DNA from: Rhodospirillaceae bacterium
Lineage (GTDB): Bacteria; Pseudomonadota; Alphaproteobacteria; Rhodospirillales; Casp-alpha2
DNA: 64,000 nt
Reading direction: 5' to 3'
NCBI GenBank assembly: GCA_016845145.1
Contig: JAERTE010000119.1
Span: 32,579 to 96,578, forward strand
The translations under genes were made by a program, and so were the position numbers. Positions 9,329 to 18,074 of this stretch are shown here, in pieces. The notes beneath the pieces are model-generated. The model made no database searches and was not told where the DNA came from. It saw only the letters and a program-made list of their open reading frames with translations. Numbering within the stretch: the stretch's first letter is position 1; each line of letters starts with the position of its first letter.

Positions 9329-10177
9329 ATGAGCGGAGAATGGCAACAATTGGGCTCTTTCAATACCGGCGATCTGGCTGCCACCAGGCTGCAAGCGCAT
9401 TATGCGGTGCAGTGGCTGGCCCGGGCGGCACGGGGTTACGCCAAACCCGTGCCGGACGACAGTCACACCAGTCTCACTTGGGATGCGGGGGAGGCTGCTT
9501 TCATCGGTAATGCCATTGGCGCGGCCTCGAAGCTGCGTTTCGGATATCGGCCGGGCGCTATGTCGTTGTTCGTGTCGGGGCATGACGACTTCGACGGAAA
9601 CGTCGAAATCGAATTGGCCGGCCAAACGGACGCGGACGTGAGGACATGGGTGCGCAACCACGTGATCCTCGGCGCGGAAGATCCTGGCGCGCTTGAACAT
9701 CAGGCTCCGTACGAGATGCCGCCCCATGGGATAAGTGATGGCGCGCAATATAGTGCAGATGCACAAGCTCAAACGGAACTTGAGCGGGTTTTTGCCAATG
9801 CGGCGTTGCTTCTTGACGATGTGGTGGCGGCGCAATCGGGTGCGTCGCCGCTCAGGTGCTGGCCGCATCATTTTGATATCGCGACATTGATCAGCCTGGA
9901 TCAAACGGGTGGCGAAGATGCCCGTTCAATCGGGGTTGGTTTGTCACCCGGAGATGAAAGCTACGCGGATCCCTATTTCTATGTATCGCCCTGGCCGTAC
10001 CCTGATATCGACGCGCTTCCCGACTTGGAGGGCGACGGCCATTGGCATACCGATGGCTTCGTTGCCGCCGTTGCGACGCTTTCCGACGTCGTCGCCGCCG
10101 CGGATCAACGGCGCTGGGCGAGTGCCTGGTTGACCCGGAGTATCGGTTACTGTCATTTTCTTTTGGAGGAAATATAA
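9329..10177 (+). CDS. Uncharacterised protein with an RCWPHHFD motif
   Basis: A 282-residue soluble protein that I cannot name with confidence. No signal peptide or membrane segment is visible. Two segments look like a conserved core: RCWPHHFDIATLI near residue 175 and SPGDESYADPYFYVSPWPYP near residue 210; clustered His, Trp and Asp residues could bind a metal. A vaguely similar pattern exists in DUF5996-type proteins, but I do not claim membership. The ATG at 9329 is used because AGGAG at 9315-9319 is correctly spaced for it and too close to the in-frame GTG at 9323. It follows the glutamate-synthase-like gene by 23 bases, so joint transcription is likely. Confidence 0.75.
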   Translation: MSGEWQQLGSFNTGDLAATRLQAHYAVQWLARAARGYAKPVPDDSHTSLTWDAGEAAFIGNAIGAASKLRFGYRPGAMSLFVSGHDDFDGNVEIELAGQTDADVRTWVRNHVILGAEDPGALEHQAPYEMPPHGISDGAQYSADAQAQTELERVFANAALLLDDVVAAQSGASPLRCWPHHFDIATLISLDQTGGEDARSIGVGLSPGDESYADPYFYVSPWPYPDIDALPDLEGDGHWHTDGFVAAVATLSDVVAAADQRRWASAWLTRSIGYCHFLLEEI

Positions 10178-10221
10178 TTTAATCCGCCATTTCCGGGAGC
10201 AGTATCCTGTTATTCACAATA

Positions 10222-10377
10222 ATGAGAATCTACGCCAACTGGCGTGAACGCCGCGATATCCTTAGAGCCTATGACGAACAGCAAGCAGAAGGCGCGTCTG
10301 AGCCGACGGAAGCATCCGAAAATCCACAGCCTCGCGAAGCCGATGAAGATACATCGGAAAAACCCGCCGACGGATAA
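10222..10377 (+). CDS. Possible 51-residue small protein, acidic tail
   Basis: ATG to TAA encodes MRIYANWRERRDILRAYDEQ and then a Glu/Pro/Ala-rich tail ending SEKPADG. The amino-terminal basic-aromatic segment and acidic tail are coherent. There is no clear Shine-Dalgarno sequence and no known family. It lies in the gap between two converging genes and could be chance. Confidence 0.3.
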   Translation: MRIYANWRERRDILRAYDEQQAEGASEPTEASENPQPREADEDTSEKPADG

Positions 10378-10393
10378 ATTGCTTCAGTCAACG

Positions 10394-10876
10394 TCATCCA
10401 TCGCGGGCCAGCACCATGCGGGTGGCCTCGTAGGTGATCACCGTGACGCCCTTTTGGTTGACGATATCGTGACGCGCCTTGACGATGCCGCGTCCCCCCT
10501 TGGATGTGGGGCGCGCTTCCAGTACCTCGAGTTCCAGGTGCAACGTGTCGCCCGCGACCACGGGGGCCAGAATTTTCTTGTGAAGTTCCAATAACGCCAA
10601 TCCGGTGCCCTGGATGACGGTCTGGCACAACAGGCCTTCCATCAACGTGTAACTCAACGCCGCCGGCGCCACGCGCCCGGCCTCGCCGACGCCTTTCTTG
10701 TACGTCAGGTCGGTAAACAGCACCTCGGTCATGCCCGTGACGCCGATAAAATTGACGATATCGGGCTCTGTGAGGGTGCGCGCAATCGTTCGGAACCGTT
10801 GACCGACTGAATAATCTTCGAAAAACAAGCCGAAACCAATGGTTGGCAGGTCGGTGGGTGTGGTGTCGTCTGTCAT
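10394..10876 (-). CDS. MaoC-like (hotdog) dehydratase
   Basis: A 160-residue MaoC-type R-specific enoyl-CoA hydratase-like protein. The family opening FGLFFEDYSVGQRFRTIART is followed by the catalytic-type TEPDIVNFIGVTG, and later VVAGDTLHLELEVLEARPT, a MaoC signature with the 'v.pGDtl' turn. The ATG at 10876 is chosen over an upstream in-frame start because GGGAG lies just before it and the family begins close to FEDYSVG. It would hydrate or dehydrate an acyl-CoA. It stands alone, convergent with the upstream plus-strand genes. Confidence 0.85.
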   Translation of the reverse strand: MTDDTTPTDLPTIGFGLFFEDYSVGQRFRTIARTLTEPDIVNFIGVTGMTEVLFTDLTYKKGVGEAGRVAPAALSYTLMEGLLCQTVIQGTGLALLELHKKILAPVVAGDTLHLELEVLEARPTSKGGRGIVKARHDIVNQKGVTVITYEATRMVLARDG

Positions 10877-11134
10877 ACTGGGCTCCCATGGAAAATCATT
10901 TCCCGGGATCATATGCGGCGCAAAGTGCTGATGCAAAACCGGCGTGATGGCGATCACAGCGCGCGGTGAATTTTTCATCTATGTTGGCGTTGAAGATCAC
11001 GGATGACGAACTTGTTCAGGGTCCTCGATAAAGGCAAACCGGCGGAAACGGCGGGGCGCAAAGTTTCCGGCCTAAGGCCACCTCGCAGAACGCGTACCGG
11101 CTAGGGCAGCGGAACCGCCGAAAGGAGAACGGAA

Positions 11135-11590
11135 ATGTCGATCGTCAAATTTTACCACCGCCACCGCCGTAAAATCATTGGTTTGGCTCTCACATTGGCC
11201 ATTCCGGCCGGTTTGATTGCCGGGTTGATGACCCTCGCCATGCCGGGCCCCTCTGAAAACAACATGCGGACGGCGGCAATAGCCCTGGATGCTTACTACC
11301 GCGACAATCCGCCGAACGGCGTGTGGGAATATCAAGGTGTCAGAATCGTTGATCAAAAGCGGGTTATTGTCGATGTACATGTGTCAGTCGTGCCGCATGC
11401 GACGGTGATCGAGAGCCGAAACAACCGCATCCGTTATTCCTACATGAAGCTCGCCTGTCCGTCGAAAAACATGGTCGTCGACAACTGGACCAGTGACGTC
11501 CGCGTTTGGGTCAACTTGAATTTCCATGGCAAAACGCTGATTGAGGCCGCCTGCCCAAAGCAGAAACAGGGGAATCTGTTTATCAGTTAG
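11135..11590 (+). CDS. Uncharacterised membrane-anchored protein
   Basis: A 151-residue protein of unknown function. A basic start (KFYHRHRRK) precedes one hydrophobic helix, roughly residues 12-35, so the rest should face the periplasm. The soluble part has an even pair of cysteines (LACPSK and EAACPKQ) that could form a disulfide. AAGGAG lies 7 bases before the ATG, so translation is likely. It ends 3 bases from the converging DUF1491 gene. Confidence 0.65.
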   Translation: MSIVKFYHRHRRKIIGLALTLAIPAGLIAGLMTLAMPGPSENNMRTAAIALDAYYRDNPPNGVWEYQGVRIVDQKRVIVDVHVSVVPHATVIESRNNRIRYSYMKLACPSKNMVVDNWTSDVRVWVNLNFHGKTLIEAACPKQKQGNLFIS

Positions 11591-11593
11591 TCC

Positions 11594-11932
11594 CTAGAAC
11601 GGTTCCCCGCTGATCTCAAACCGGCCTGCCGGGTCTTCAATTTCCAAAACCCATATATCGGAATCGAACTTCAATTGGCGCGCAATATAGGCCTCTCCGT
11701 CAGCGTCGTCGGCGGGGTCTTCGCCCGTGGCGCGCATCCACGTCAAACGGCCCTCCAGATCCCGAACTTGCGACAGCACAAAACAGGTGCCGTCCAGCCG
11801 ATCGAGCTTGATCAGGATGGTGCCGGCATCCGGATCTCCTTTGCGGCGGATAACGGCGGGCAGCAAGGCTTGGTCGCACATCCTCAGTTGTGCACGTATC
11901 CATATTTCCGCTTTTAATCGCGCTTGCGTCAT
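11594..11932 (-). CDS. DUF1491 family protein
   Basis: A 112-residue small cytoplasmic protein typical of alphaproteobacteria. Family blocks visible are RLKAEIWIRAQLRMCDQALL, KGDPDAGTILIKLDRLDGTC and WMRATGEDPADDADGEAYIA followed by DSDIWVLEIEDP. The function of DUF1491 is not known. The ATG at 11932 fits the family start; the longer in-frame version adds a basic stretch that overlaps the divergent HIT gene promoter. Its presence is one of the better lineage clues in this window. Confidence 0.85.
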   Translation of the reverse strand: MTQARLKAEIWIRAQLRMCDQALLPAVIRRKGDPDAGTILIKLDRLDGTCFVLSQVRDLEGRLTWMRATGEDPADDADGEAYIARQLKFDSDIWVLEIEDPAGRFEISGEPF

Positions 11933-12000
11933 GGCGTTGCGTCTTTGCCTCTCCGATGCCAGGATCAATCCGATTGAAACGAAGCATACCGGAGCTATCC

Positions 12001-12402
12001 ATGTTCGTCTTGCACGAAAGACTTGCCGCAGATACGTCGCTGCTAACCGACTGGAGGCTATGTTCTGTACTGTTGATGAACGACGCGAATTATCCATGGC
12101 TGATTTTGGTGCCCAAGCGTGAAGGCTTGCGCGATTTCCACGATCTCACTCAATCCGATTGGCCGTTGGCCATGGCGGAGATCGACCGGGCGTCACGCGC
12201 TTTGGAAGCGGCGTTCAATCCCGACAAAATCAACGTCGGCGCGCTTGGCAACATGGTCGAACAGCTGCATATCCACGTCATTGCGCGGTTTGAGTCCGAT
12301 CCCGCCTGGCCTGGTCCGGCATGGGGGGCGGTGCCGCCGCAAGTTTATGACGATTTCGAGGCTGCCTCCGAGCGCATTCGTCAATTTGTTGCCAACCAAT
12401 AA
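12001..12402 (+). CDS. HIT family protein (histidine triad superfamily)
   Basis: A 133-residue HIT-like nucleotide-binding protein. The triad region reads QLHIHVIARF: the first two histidines are present and the third is replaced by Ile, as in a common proteobacterial subgroup also marked by NYPWLILVPKRE near residue 30. These proteins are thought to hydrolyse or bind dinucleotides or AMP conjugates. GGAG lies 6 bases before the ATG. It is divergent from the DUF1491 gene with a 68-base shared upstream region. Confidence 0.87.
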   Translation: MFVLHERLAADTSLLTDWRLCSVLLMNDANYPWLILVPKREGLRDFHDLTQSDWPLAMAEIDRASRALEAAFNPDKINVGALGNMVEQLHIHVIARFESDPAWPGPAWGAVPPQVYDDFEAASERIRQFVANQ

Positions 12403-12430
12403 TTCTTCCGTTGCGCCCTAAAAGGGCGCT

Positions 12431-14281
12431 ATGACTGATGTCATGGGCAGGAGAGCGATTGGTATTGTCAGCGCTTTGTGCGTGGCGTGGGGTTTGTGGA
12501 CGTCCGCTGCGTCGGCGCGTGATCATTCCGAGCAAATCCGCATCGGCGTGCTTGCTTTCCGCGGCGCCGAGCATGTTATGCGCTCGTGGAGCGCGACCGC
12601 CCAATATCTGTCAGCGGTCATACCTGACAGGCGGTTCGAAATCGTACCGCTGCCACTGGCCGAGCTTCGAGAGGCAACAGCGGCGGGGCGTATCGACTAT
12701 GTGCTGACGAACTCCGGTCAGTATGTGGAACTGGAGGAAAAATTCGGTATCAGCCGCATCGCCACGCTGAAGAAATCGTTTTCAGACGGGGTGCGGAATG
12801 TTTTCGGCGCAGTCATCCTCGTTCGCGCAGACAGAGACGACCTCCGGGAGCTGACAGACCTCAAGGGCAAGGTGTTCGGCGCGGTTTCCAGGCATGCGTT
12901 CGGCGGGTTCCAGATGGCGTGGCGAGAGTTGAAGGCGAAGGGCCTTGATCCGTTCGATACGTTCAGTGAGATCAAGTTTTTCGGATTTCCCCAAGATAGC
13001 ATCGTGCTTGCCGTGCGCGACGGCGGTGTCGATGCGGGGACAGTGCGGACGGACGTACTGGAAGCAATGGCGCGACAGGGCGCGGTGAACATCAACGATT
13101 TCCGCGTGTTAAACCAGCTTGAAGTGCCTGGCGTGAATGTGGTGCTCAGCACACGTCTTTATCCCGAATGGCCGTTTTCCAAAATGCCGCATGTTTCCAC
13201 CGAGTTGTCGGAAAAGATTGCGATTGCGCTTCTCACTCTTTCTGCCGAAAGCCCGGCTATGCAAGCTGCAAGAGCATCCGGATGGACCGTGCCGCTGGAT
13301 TACAAACCCGTCCATGACTTGTTTCGGGAACTCGAGATCGGCCCTTATGCGCCGGGTGAGGTCCGGATCGTTGATGTCATCACTGCGCATTGGGAATGGG
13401 TGGTGTTCGCATCGGTATTGTTTGTTCTGATGATATTGCACGGCGTGCGCACCGAATACCTTGTGCAGCGGCGGACGCGGCAACTCTCGATGGTCAACCG
13501 GGAACTTGAGCGTGAGGTGGTAGAGCGGCGTAGCGCCGAGGAGCGGGCAAGCCAGCATGAGGCCGAACTGGCGCATGTCTCGCGCATTAATGTGATCGGC
13601 GAAATGACCTCGGGGCTGGCACATGAACTGCGCCAGCCGCTGGCGGCCATTCGAAATTACGCTGAAGGAGGCATGCAACGTTTGCGCCGCCGGGGCAATG
13701 ATGCGGCGGATATCGACGGCGCTTTGTCTCACATTCTCGAACAGGCGGGCCGCGCCGGCGAGATCGTATCTCGTGTTCGCGGTTACATGCGTAAGCGCGA
13801 CCCGCGCCGCGAGCTGGTCGATCTCAATCATGCTGTTGTCGAGGCTGAGCGGTTCTTCCGTCACGATGCGAAGAGCAACAACGTTTCTATTGCGTTCGAG
13901 CTTGCAGACGATCTGCCGCAAGTCAGTGCAGATTTGATCGAATTGGAGCAACTGATCATCAATGTTTGCCGAAACGCCATTGAAGCAATGCAAGATGGGA
14001 AAGCCCCTCGAACACTGAAAATCGAGACTTCCTTCGATGACGGCGCGGTCCGGGTTGTTGTCGCTGATACGGGACCGGGCCTGTCGACCAGACAGTTAGA
14101 TGAGGTGTGGCAGCCGTTCTTTACCACCAAGGAGCGCGGGCTGGGCTTGGGTCTGGCTATTTGCCGCTCCATTGTCGAAGCCCACGGCGGTAAAATCAGT
14201 GCCGAAAACAGGGTGGAAGGTGGATTGTTGATTGTGTTCAGGATTCCCGTAGCGGAGGGAACAGTAATTCATGAGCCGTAA
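12431..14281 (+). CDS. TtrS-like sensor histidine kinase with PhnD-type periplasmic sensor
   Basis: A 616-residue membrane kinase. A signal segment (residues about 8-28, ending SAASA) is followed by a PhnD/TtrS-type substrate-binding domain (about 35-300: IRIGVLAFRG, DYVLTNSGQY, GKVFGAVSRHAFGGFQMAW), a single membrane helix near 316-336, a linker coiled coil and the kinase core. The phosphoacceptor is H398 in SGLAHELRQPLAAIRNYAEG; the N box is NVCRNAIEAM near 512, with DTGPGLS and GLGLGLAI. TtrS of Salmonella senses tetrathionate with this architecture. The ligand here may be a sulfur compound, given the Sox genes downstream. It overlaps the response regulator by 11 bases. Confidence 0.88.
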   Translation: MTDVMGRRAIGIVSALCVAWGLWTSAASARDHSEQIRIGVLAFRGAEHVMRSWSATAQYLSAVIPDRRFEIVPLPLAELREATAAGRIDYVLTNSGQYVELEEKFGISRIATLKKSFSDGVRNVFGAVILVRADRDDLRELTDLKGKVFGAVSRHAFGGFQMAWRELKAKGLDPFDTFSEIKFFGFPQDSIVLAVRDGGVDAGTVRTDVLEAMARQGAVNINDFRVLNQLEVPGVNVVLSTRLYPEWPFSKMPHVSTELSEKIAIALLTLSAESPAMQAARASGWTVPLDYKPVHDLFRELEIGPYAPGEVRIVDVITAHWEWVVFASVLFVLMILHGVRTEYLVQRRTRQLSMVNRELEREVVERRSAEERASQHEAELAHVSRINVIGEMTSGLAHELRQPLAAIRNYAEGGMQRLRRRGNDAADIDGALSHILEQAGRAGEIVSRVRGYMRKRDPRRELVDLNHAVVEAERFFRHDAKSNNVSIAFELADDLPQVSADLIELEQLIINVCRNAIEAMQDGKAPRTLKIETSFDDGAVRVVVADTGPGLSTRQLDEVWQPFFTTKERGLGLGLAICRSIVEAHGGKISAENRVEGGLLIVFRIPVAEGTVIHEP

Positions 14282-14915
14282 TATTCAGGTTTACATCATT
14301 GATGACGATGACGCCGTGCGAGGGTCGATTTGTTGGTTGCTGGAATCGAACGACCATCCGACCATCGGGCTGGCATCGGGGCAAGAACTGTTGGACCGGC
14401 TGCCACTTGAGGGTGAGGCTTGCATTGTCACCGATGTCCGCATGCCGGCCATGAGCGGCATAGAATTGATGGAAGCCTTGGCCGCGCGTGGCAGCAACGT
14501 TCCGGTGGTTGTCATCTCCGCGCATGGCGATATTCAGATGGCCGTCGAAACGATGAAATTGGGCGCTGTGGATTTCGTGGAAAAGCCATTTGAGGAAAAG
14601 GCTTTGGTCCAGGCGGTAGAACGCGCGCTGGGTGAGAGCCGCCGTCGCCTGGAAACGCTGTCCATTGATGCCGATGTGCGTCGACGGTTCCAACGATTGA
14701 CAGCACGCGAGTGTGAAGTGCTGGAGATGATCCTTGCGGGCCGGCCCAACCGCTCCGTGGCGAACGATTTGGCAATAAGTGAGAAGACGGTCGAGGCGCA
14801 CCGGGCCCACATCATGGAAAAAACTGGCGCCACGTCGTTTGCCGATTTGGTCACCAAAGCCGTGCAGACCGAATTCCTCAAAACGCGGCGCGCCAACCCA
14901 CCGTCGACGGGGTAG
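14271..14915 (+). CDS. TtrR/FixJ-like response regulator with LuxR-type DNA-binding domain
   Basis: A 214-residue response regulator. The receiver domain (residues about 5-120) has the acidic pocket DDDD, phosphoacceptor D55 in VTDVRMPAMSG, and the lysine of VEKPFEE. The C-terminal helix-turn-helix (about 145-205) has LTARECEVLEMILAGRPNRS and ISEKTVEAHRAHIMEK, the NarL/FixJ pattern. It is the obvious partner of the overlapping kinase. Likely targets are the DsrE/SoxYZ genes that follow in the same direction after a 106-base gap. Confidence 0.92.
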   Translation: MSRNIQVYIIDDDDAVRGSICWLLESNDHPTIGLASGQELLDRLPLEGEACIVTDVRMPAMSGIELMEALAARGSNVPVVVISAHGDIQMAVETMKLGAVDFVEKPFEEKALVQAVERALGESRRRLETLSIDADVRRRFQRLTARECEVLEMILAGRPNRSVANDLAISEKTVEAHRAHIMEKTGATSFADLVTKAVQTEFLKTRRANPPSTG

Positions 14916-15021
14916 GGTTTTCCCCAATATTCGTGATTGTCGTATTCCGCTAACGTTTGATCGGAAGGTATGGCTGAATTTGATCAGTCGGGATGGAGAA
15001 ACGTTTTAGCGGGAGGAACAC

Positions 15022-15492
15022 ATGCAGATATCTTGGCGGGCTTCAGGGATAGTATTTGCCACGTTGGCAGCGTTCTTGGTCATGCTGACCCAAGTTGGCG
15101 ATGCCGATGCGGGACAGCGTTATTCAAAACAGAAAGTCGTCTACCACATCAATTATCCGGGTGGGAAAGATGATAAAAAATATGCTGGCGCTATGCGCAA
15201 TATTCAAAATCACATCAATGCTGTCGGTGCGAAAAATCTCGACATCAAAGTCGTCGTTCACGGTAATGGTGTCGGGTTGCTGAAATCCGCGAAGAACACC
15301 GGCAAAGTGCAAACCGCCGTGGCCAATCTTAAGTCGCAGAGCATCAAGTTTCAGGTCTGTGCCAATACGCTGAAGGGACGCAAGATCCCCATGGACTCGC
15401 TTTACGAGGTCTTCGACGAAGACATCGTACCATCCGGCGTTGCCGAGCTCGCGCATCTTCAAGCGCAGGGTTACACCTACATCAAACCCTGA
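15022..15492 (+). CDS. Secreted DsrE/DsrF-like protein
   Basis: A 156-residue protein with an N-terminal signal peptide (hydrophobic residues about 8-25, then DADA). The mature part looks like a periplasmic DsrE-like fold: VVYHINYPGG, ALNIQNHIN-type helix, IKVVVHGNGVGLL, and a single cysteine in FQVCANTLKG at the position used for sulfur handling in DsrE-type proteins. It may carry or transfer sulfur for SoxYZ. GGGAGG precedes the ATG. It is followed by soxY, with 106 bases between. Confidence 0.82.
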   Translation: MQISWRASGIVFATLAAFLVMLTQVGDADAGQRYSKQKVVYHINYPGGKDDKKYAGAMRNIQNHINAVGAKNLDIKVVVHGNGVGLLKSAKNTGKVQTAVANLKSQSIKFQVCANTLKGRKIPMDSLYEVFDEDIVPSGVAELAHLQAQGYTYIKP

Positions 15493-15598
15493 TCCAACAA
15501 GGGTGTTATCTACAGTTCGGGACAATCGGCCCTGGTCGCTTCGGCGGCCGGGGTTGATTGCCGAAAAAAAATCATGAGAAAGCGCCGGAGGAAACACG

Positions 15599-16057
15599 TT
15601 GAACTGTGAGAAGTTAAGCCGCCGCTCGTTCATATCGGTCGCCGGGGCCGGTGCACTCAGCCTCTCGCTCGCCCCTTTCGCCGCTGAAGCAACGCCTAAA
15701 CAAGTGCTGGGGGCGATTGAGAAAGTGATCGGCAATCGCGCACCGAAGGATGGCCGGGTCAGTATCGTGTTGCCCGAGATTGCCGAGAACGGCGGCGTAG
15801 TGCCGTTGAAAGTGGCTGTCGATAGCCCAATGACAGGTACGGATTTCGTCAAGTCGGTGCACGTTTTTGCTGATGGTAATCCGTTGCCCGAGGTCGCCAA
15901 CTATCATTTCGGTCCGAACAACGGCAAAGCCGCATTCGCGCTTCGAATCCGGCTGGCGAAAACCCAAAAAATCGTCGCTGTCGCGGAAATGAGCGATGGC
16001 CAGGTGTTCATGGCTCGGCGTGAGGTCAAAGTGACGTTGGGCGGTTGTGGTGGGTAA
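15599..16057 (+). CDS. soxY: SoxY, sulfur-carrier subunit of thiosulfate oxidation
   Basis: A 152-residue SoxY protein. A twin-arginine signal (SRRSFISVAGAGALSLSLAP) directs folded export, and the extreme C-terminus is GGCGG with Cys150, the residue to which sulfur intermediates are attached. The start is TTG at 15599 with GGAGG 9 bases upstream; no ATG serves the Tat signal. soxZ follows after 11 bases. The window has no soxA, X, B, C or D, so the pair may serve a partial pathway or use partners elsewhere. Confidence 0.92.
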   Translation: MNCEKLSRRSFISVAGAGALSLSLAPFAAEATPKQVLGAIEKVIGNRAPKDGRVSIVLPEIAENGGVVPLKVAVDSPMTGTDFVKSVHVFADGNPLPEVANYHFGPNNGKAAFALRIRLAKTQKIVAVAEMSDGQVFMARREVKVTLGGCGG

Positions 16058-16068
16058 GGAAGAGAGCA

Positions 16069-16404
16069 ATGGCGAACAAAGATATCGGGCCCCGCGTGCG
16101 GATACCGAAAAAGCTTAAGAAGGGCGACGTCTTCGAAGTTAAGACACTGGTGTCGCATGATATGGAAAGCGGCCAACGCCCTGACAAGAAAACCGGCAAG
16201 AAAATCCCACGCGATATCATCAAGAGGTTGCGGGTTACCTATAACGGCAAACAAGTGCTTGATGCCGATTGGCATCCCGCCGTATCCGCCAACCCGTTTA
16301 CATCGTTTTACGTGGTTGCCGAAGCCAGTGGCTCCATGGACTTCACTTGGACAGACGATAGCGGCGCCATGTTCACCAAAAGCGTCAAGATCAAGGTCGG
16401 CTAA
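16069..16404 (+). CDS. soxZ: SoxZ, partner subunit of SoxY
   Basis: A 111-residue immunoglobulin-like SoxZ protein: GPRVRIPKKLKKGDVFEVK, then TLVSHDMESGQR, VTYNGKQVLDADWHPAVSAN and a C-terminal DFTWTDDSGAMFTKS. SoxZ has no signal and is exported as a complex with Tat-signal SoxY. AAGGAAGAG lies before the ATG at 16069. Its stop overlaps the stop of the converging TPP-enzyme gene by 3 bases. Confidence 0.92.
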   Translation: MANKDIGPRVRIPKKLKKGDVFEVKTLVSHDMESGQRPDKKTGKKIPRDIIKRLRVTYNGKQVLDADWHPAVSANPFTSFYVVAEASGSMDFTWTDDSGAMFTKSVKIKVG

Positions 16405-18074
16405 GCCCCTTCCGCTGCCGCACGAAGACCTGAAAGTGTCGCCGTCGGGGTGATGGCTTCGGGGTCGACCTTAAGCTCGATGATCGCCGGTTTGCCGCTA
16501 TCTTGCGCGCGCTGAAAGGCGGCGGGAAAATCGTCGGTCTTGGTGACCAGTTCACCGTGCGCGCCGAAGGCCTGCGCCAGCAGTTGGAAGTCTGGATTGC
16601 CCAATTCCGTCGCGATAGTGCGGCCCGGAAAGTGCTTCTCCTGATGCATGCGGATGGTGCCGTACATACCGTTATTGACGATGACGACAATCAAGTTGAT
16701 GCCGTGGTGGGCAGCGGTGGCGAGTTCCTGGCTGGTCATCATGAAATCGCCATCGCCGGCCAGCGTGACGACCGAGCGGCCCGGATGCAGGCGCTTGGCG
16801 GCGATCCCTGCCGGTACGCCGTAACCCATGGAGCCTGACGTGGGGGCCAGTTGTGTGCCGAAATCGCGGTGCCGGAAAAACCTGTGCAGGAAGCCTGAGA
16901 AATTGCCCGCGCCATTGGTGACGATGCCGTCGTCGGGGATGGCGTCCCTGATCATGTGAATGATACGGCCGACATTTACATCCCCCGGCACGTCGGTGGG
17001 TTCACTCCAGGCGAGGTAATTGGCGTGCGCTTGTTTGGTGTCCGCGGCCCATGCCCCGTGTACGGGCTCAAGCGCGGCGGCGGCGGCGGCGAAAGCGTCC
17101 ATGCCGGCATTGATCGCGATGACGGGATGGTACACACGCCCCAACTCTTCCGCGCCCGGGTAAATGTGTACAAGGTCCTGCTTCGGCATCGGGATGTCCA
17201 ACAGATCATAGCCGGACGTTGTCATCTCGCCCAGGCGCGGCCCAGCGGCGATCAACAGATCGGCGTTCTTCACCCGGTCGCTCAGTGCCGGATTGAGTCC
17301 AAGGCCGATGTCGCCGGCATAATTGGGGTGTTCGTTGTTGAACAGATCTTGATAGCGGAATGCACAGACCACTGGCAGGTGATTGGCCTCGGCGAATGTT
17401 TTTATGTCCGCGAGACCGGTTTCGGTCCAGAATTTGCCCCCCAACAGCAACACGGGGCGTTCGGCTTTCTCAAGCCGCATGCGCAATTCCGCCATGGCGG
17501 CGGGATCGGCGGCGGGCTGCACGCGGTGCGCGCGGTTGAGCGGTATCGCCGGCGCGCGGTCATCGAGCATATCTTCGGGCAAAGACAACACCACGGGCCC
17601 GGGCCGGCCGGCCATGGCGGTATGATAGGCTTGATTGACATATTCCGGCACGCGTTCCGCATAGTCGATCTCGGCCACCCATTTCGCCATCTGGCCGAAC
17701 ATGCGGCGATAGTCGATTTCCTGGAATGCTTCGCGGTCGCGCATGCCGCGTCCCACCTGCCCGACGAGCAGAATCATCGGCGTCGAGTCCTGAAATGCAA
17801 TATGCACGCCGGCGGACGCATTGGTGGCGCCGGGGCCGCGGGTCACGAAACACAGGCCTGGCCGGCCCGTCATCTTGCCATAGGCGTCGGCCATCATTGC
17901 CGCACCCGATTCCTGGCGGCAGGTGACGAGATCGATGGAAGGCGCATCGTGCAGCGCATCGAGCGCCGTCAGGTAACTTTCCCCCGGCACGCAAAAAGCC
18001 ATGTCGGCGCCGTTGGTCAACAGTGAATCGACCAACAATTGGCCGCCATTGCGCAGATTATCCTGTGCCGTCAT
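16401..18074 (-). CDS. Thiamine-pyrophosphate-dependent enzyme (acetolactate synthase-like)
   Basis: A 557-residue TPP enzyme of the acetolactate synthase/benzoylformate decarboxylase superfamily. The catalytic-type glutamate is in CRQESGAAMMADAYGKMTG near residue 50, and the TPP-binding motif runs from LAGDGDFMMTSQELA to VIVNNGMYG in the C-terminal third. ALS-specific regulatory partners are absent and nothing nearby suggests branched-chain synthesis. It could be a decarboxylase or carboligase for a 2-oxo acid or related compound (sulfoacetaldehyde acetyltransferase and oxalyl-CoA decarboxylase share the fold). The ATG at 18074 is chosen because family members begin close to the NGGQLLVDSL helix. 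Confidence 0.87.
   Translation of the reverse strand: MTAQDNLRNGGQLLVDSLLTNGADMAFCVPGESYLTALDALHDAPSIDLVTCRQESGAAMMADAYGKMTGRPGLCFVTRGPGATNASAGVHIAFQDSTPMILLVGQVGRGMRDREAFQEIDYRRMFGQMAKWVAEIDYAERVPEYVNQAYHTAMAGRPGPVVLSLPEDMLDDRAPAIPLNRAHRVQPAADPAAMAELRMRLEKAERPVLLLGGKFWTETGLADIKTFAEANHLPVVCAFRYQDLFNNEHPNYAGDIGLGLNPALSDRVKNADLLIAAGPRLGEMTTSGYDLLDIPMPKQDLVHIYPGAEELGRVYHPVIAINAGMDAFAAAAAALEPVHGAWAADTKQAHANYLAWSEPTDVPGDVNVGRIIHMIRDAIPDDGIVTNGAGNFSGFLHRFFRHRDFGTQLAPTSGSMGYGVPAGIAAKRLHPGRSVVTLAGDGDFMMTSQELATAAHHGINLIVVIVNNGMYGTIRMHQEKHFPGRTIATELGNPDFQLLAQAFGAHGELVTKTDDFPAAFQRAQDSGKPAIIELKVDPEAITPTATLSGLRAAAEGA

Noticed and set aside
16956..18026. 356-codon plus-strand frame opposite the TPP enzyme
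   Set aside because: The minus frame has the complete TPP-binding motif; the plus frame is low-complexity Gly/His/Arg text without a ribosome site.
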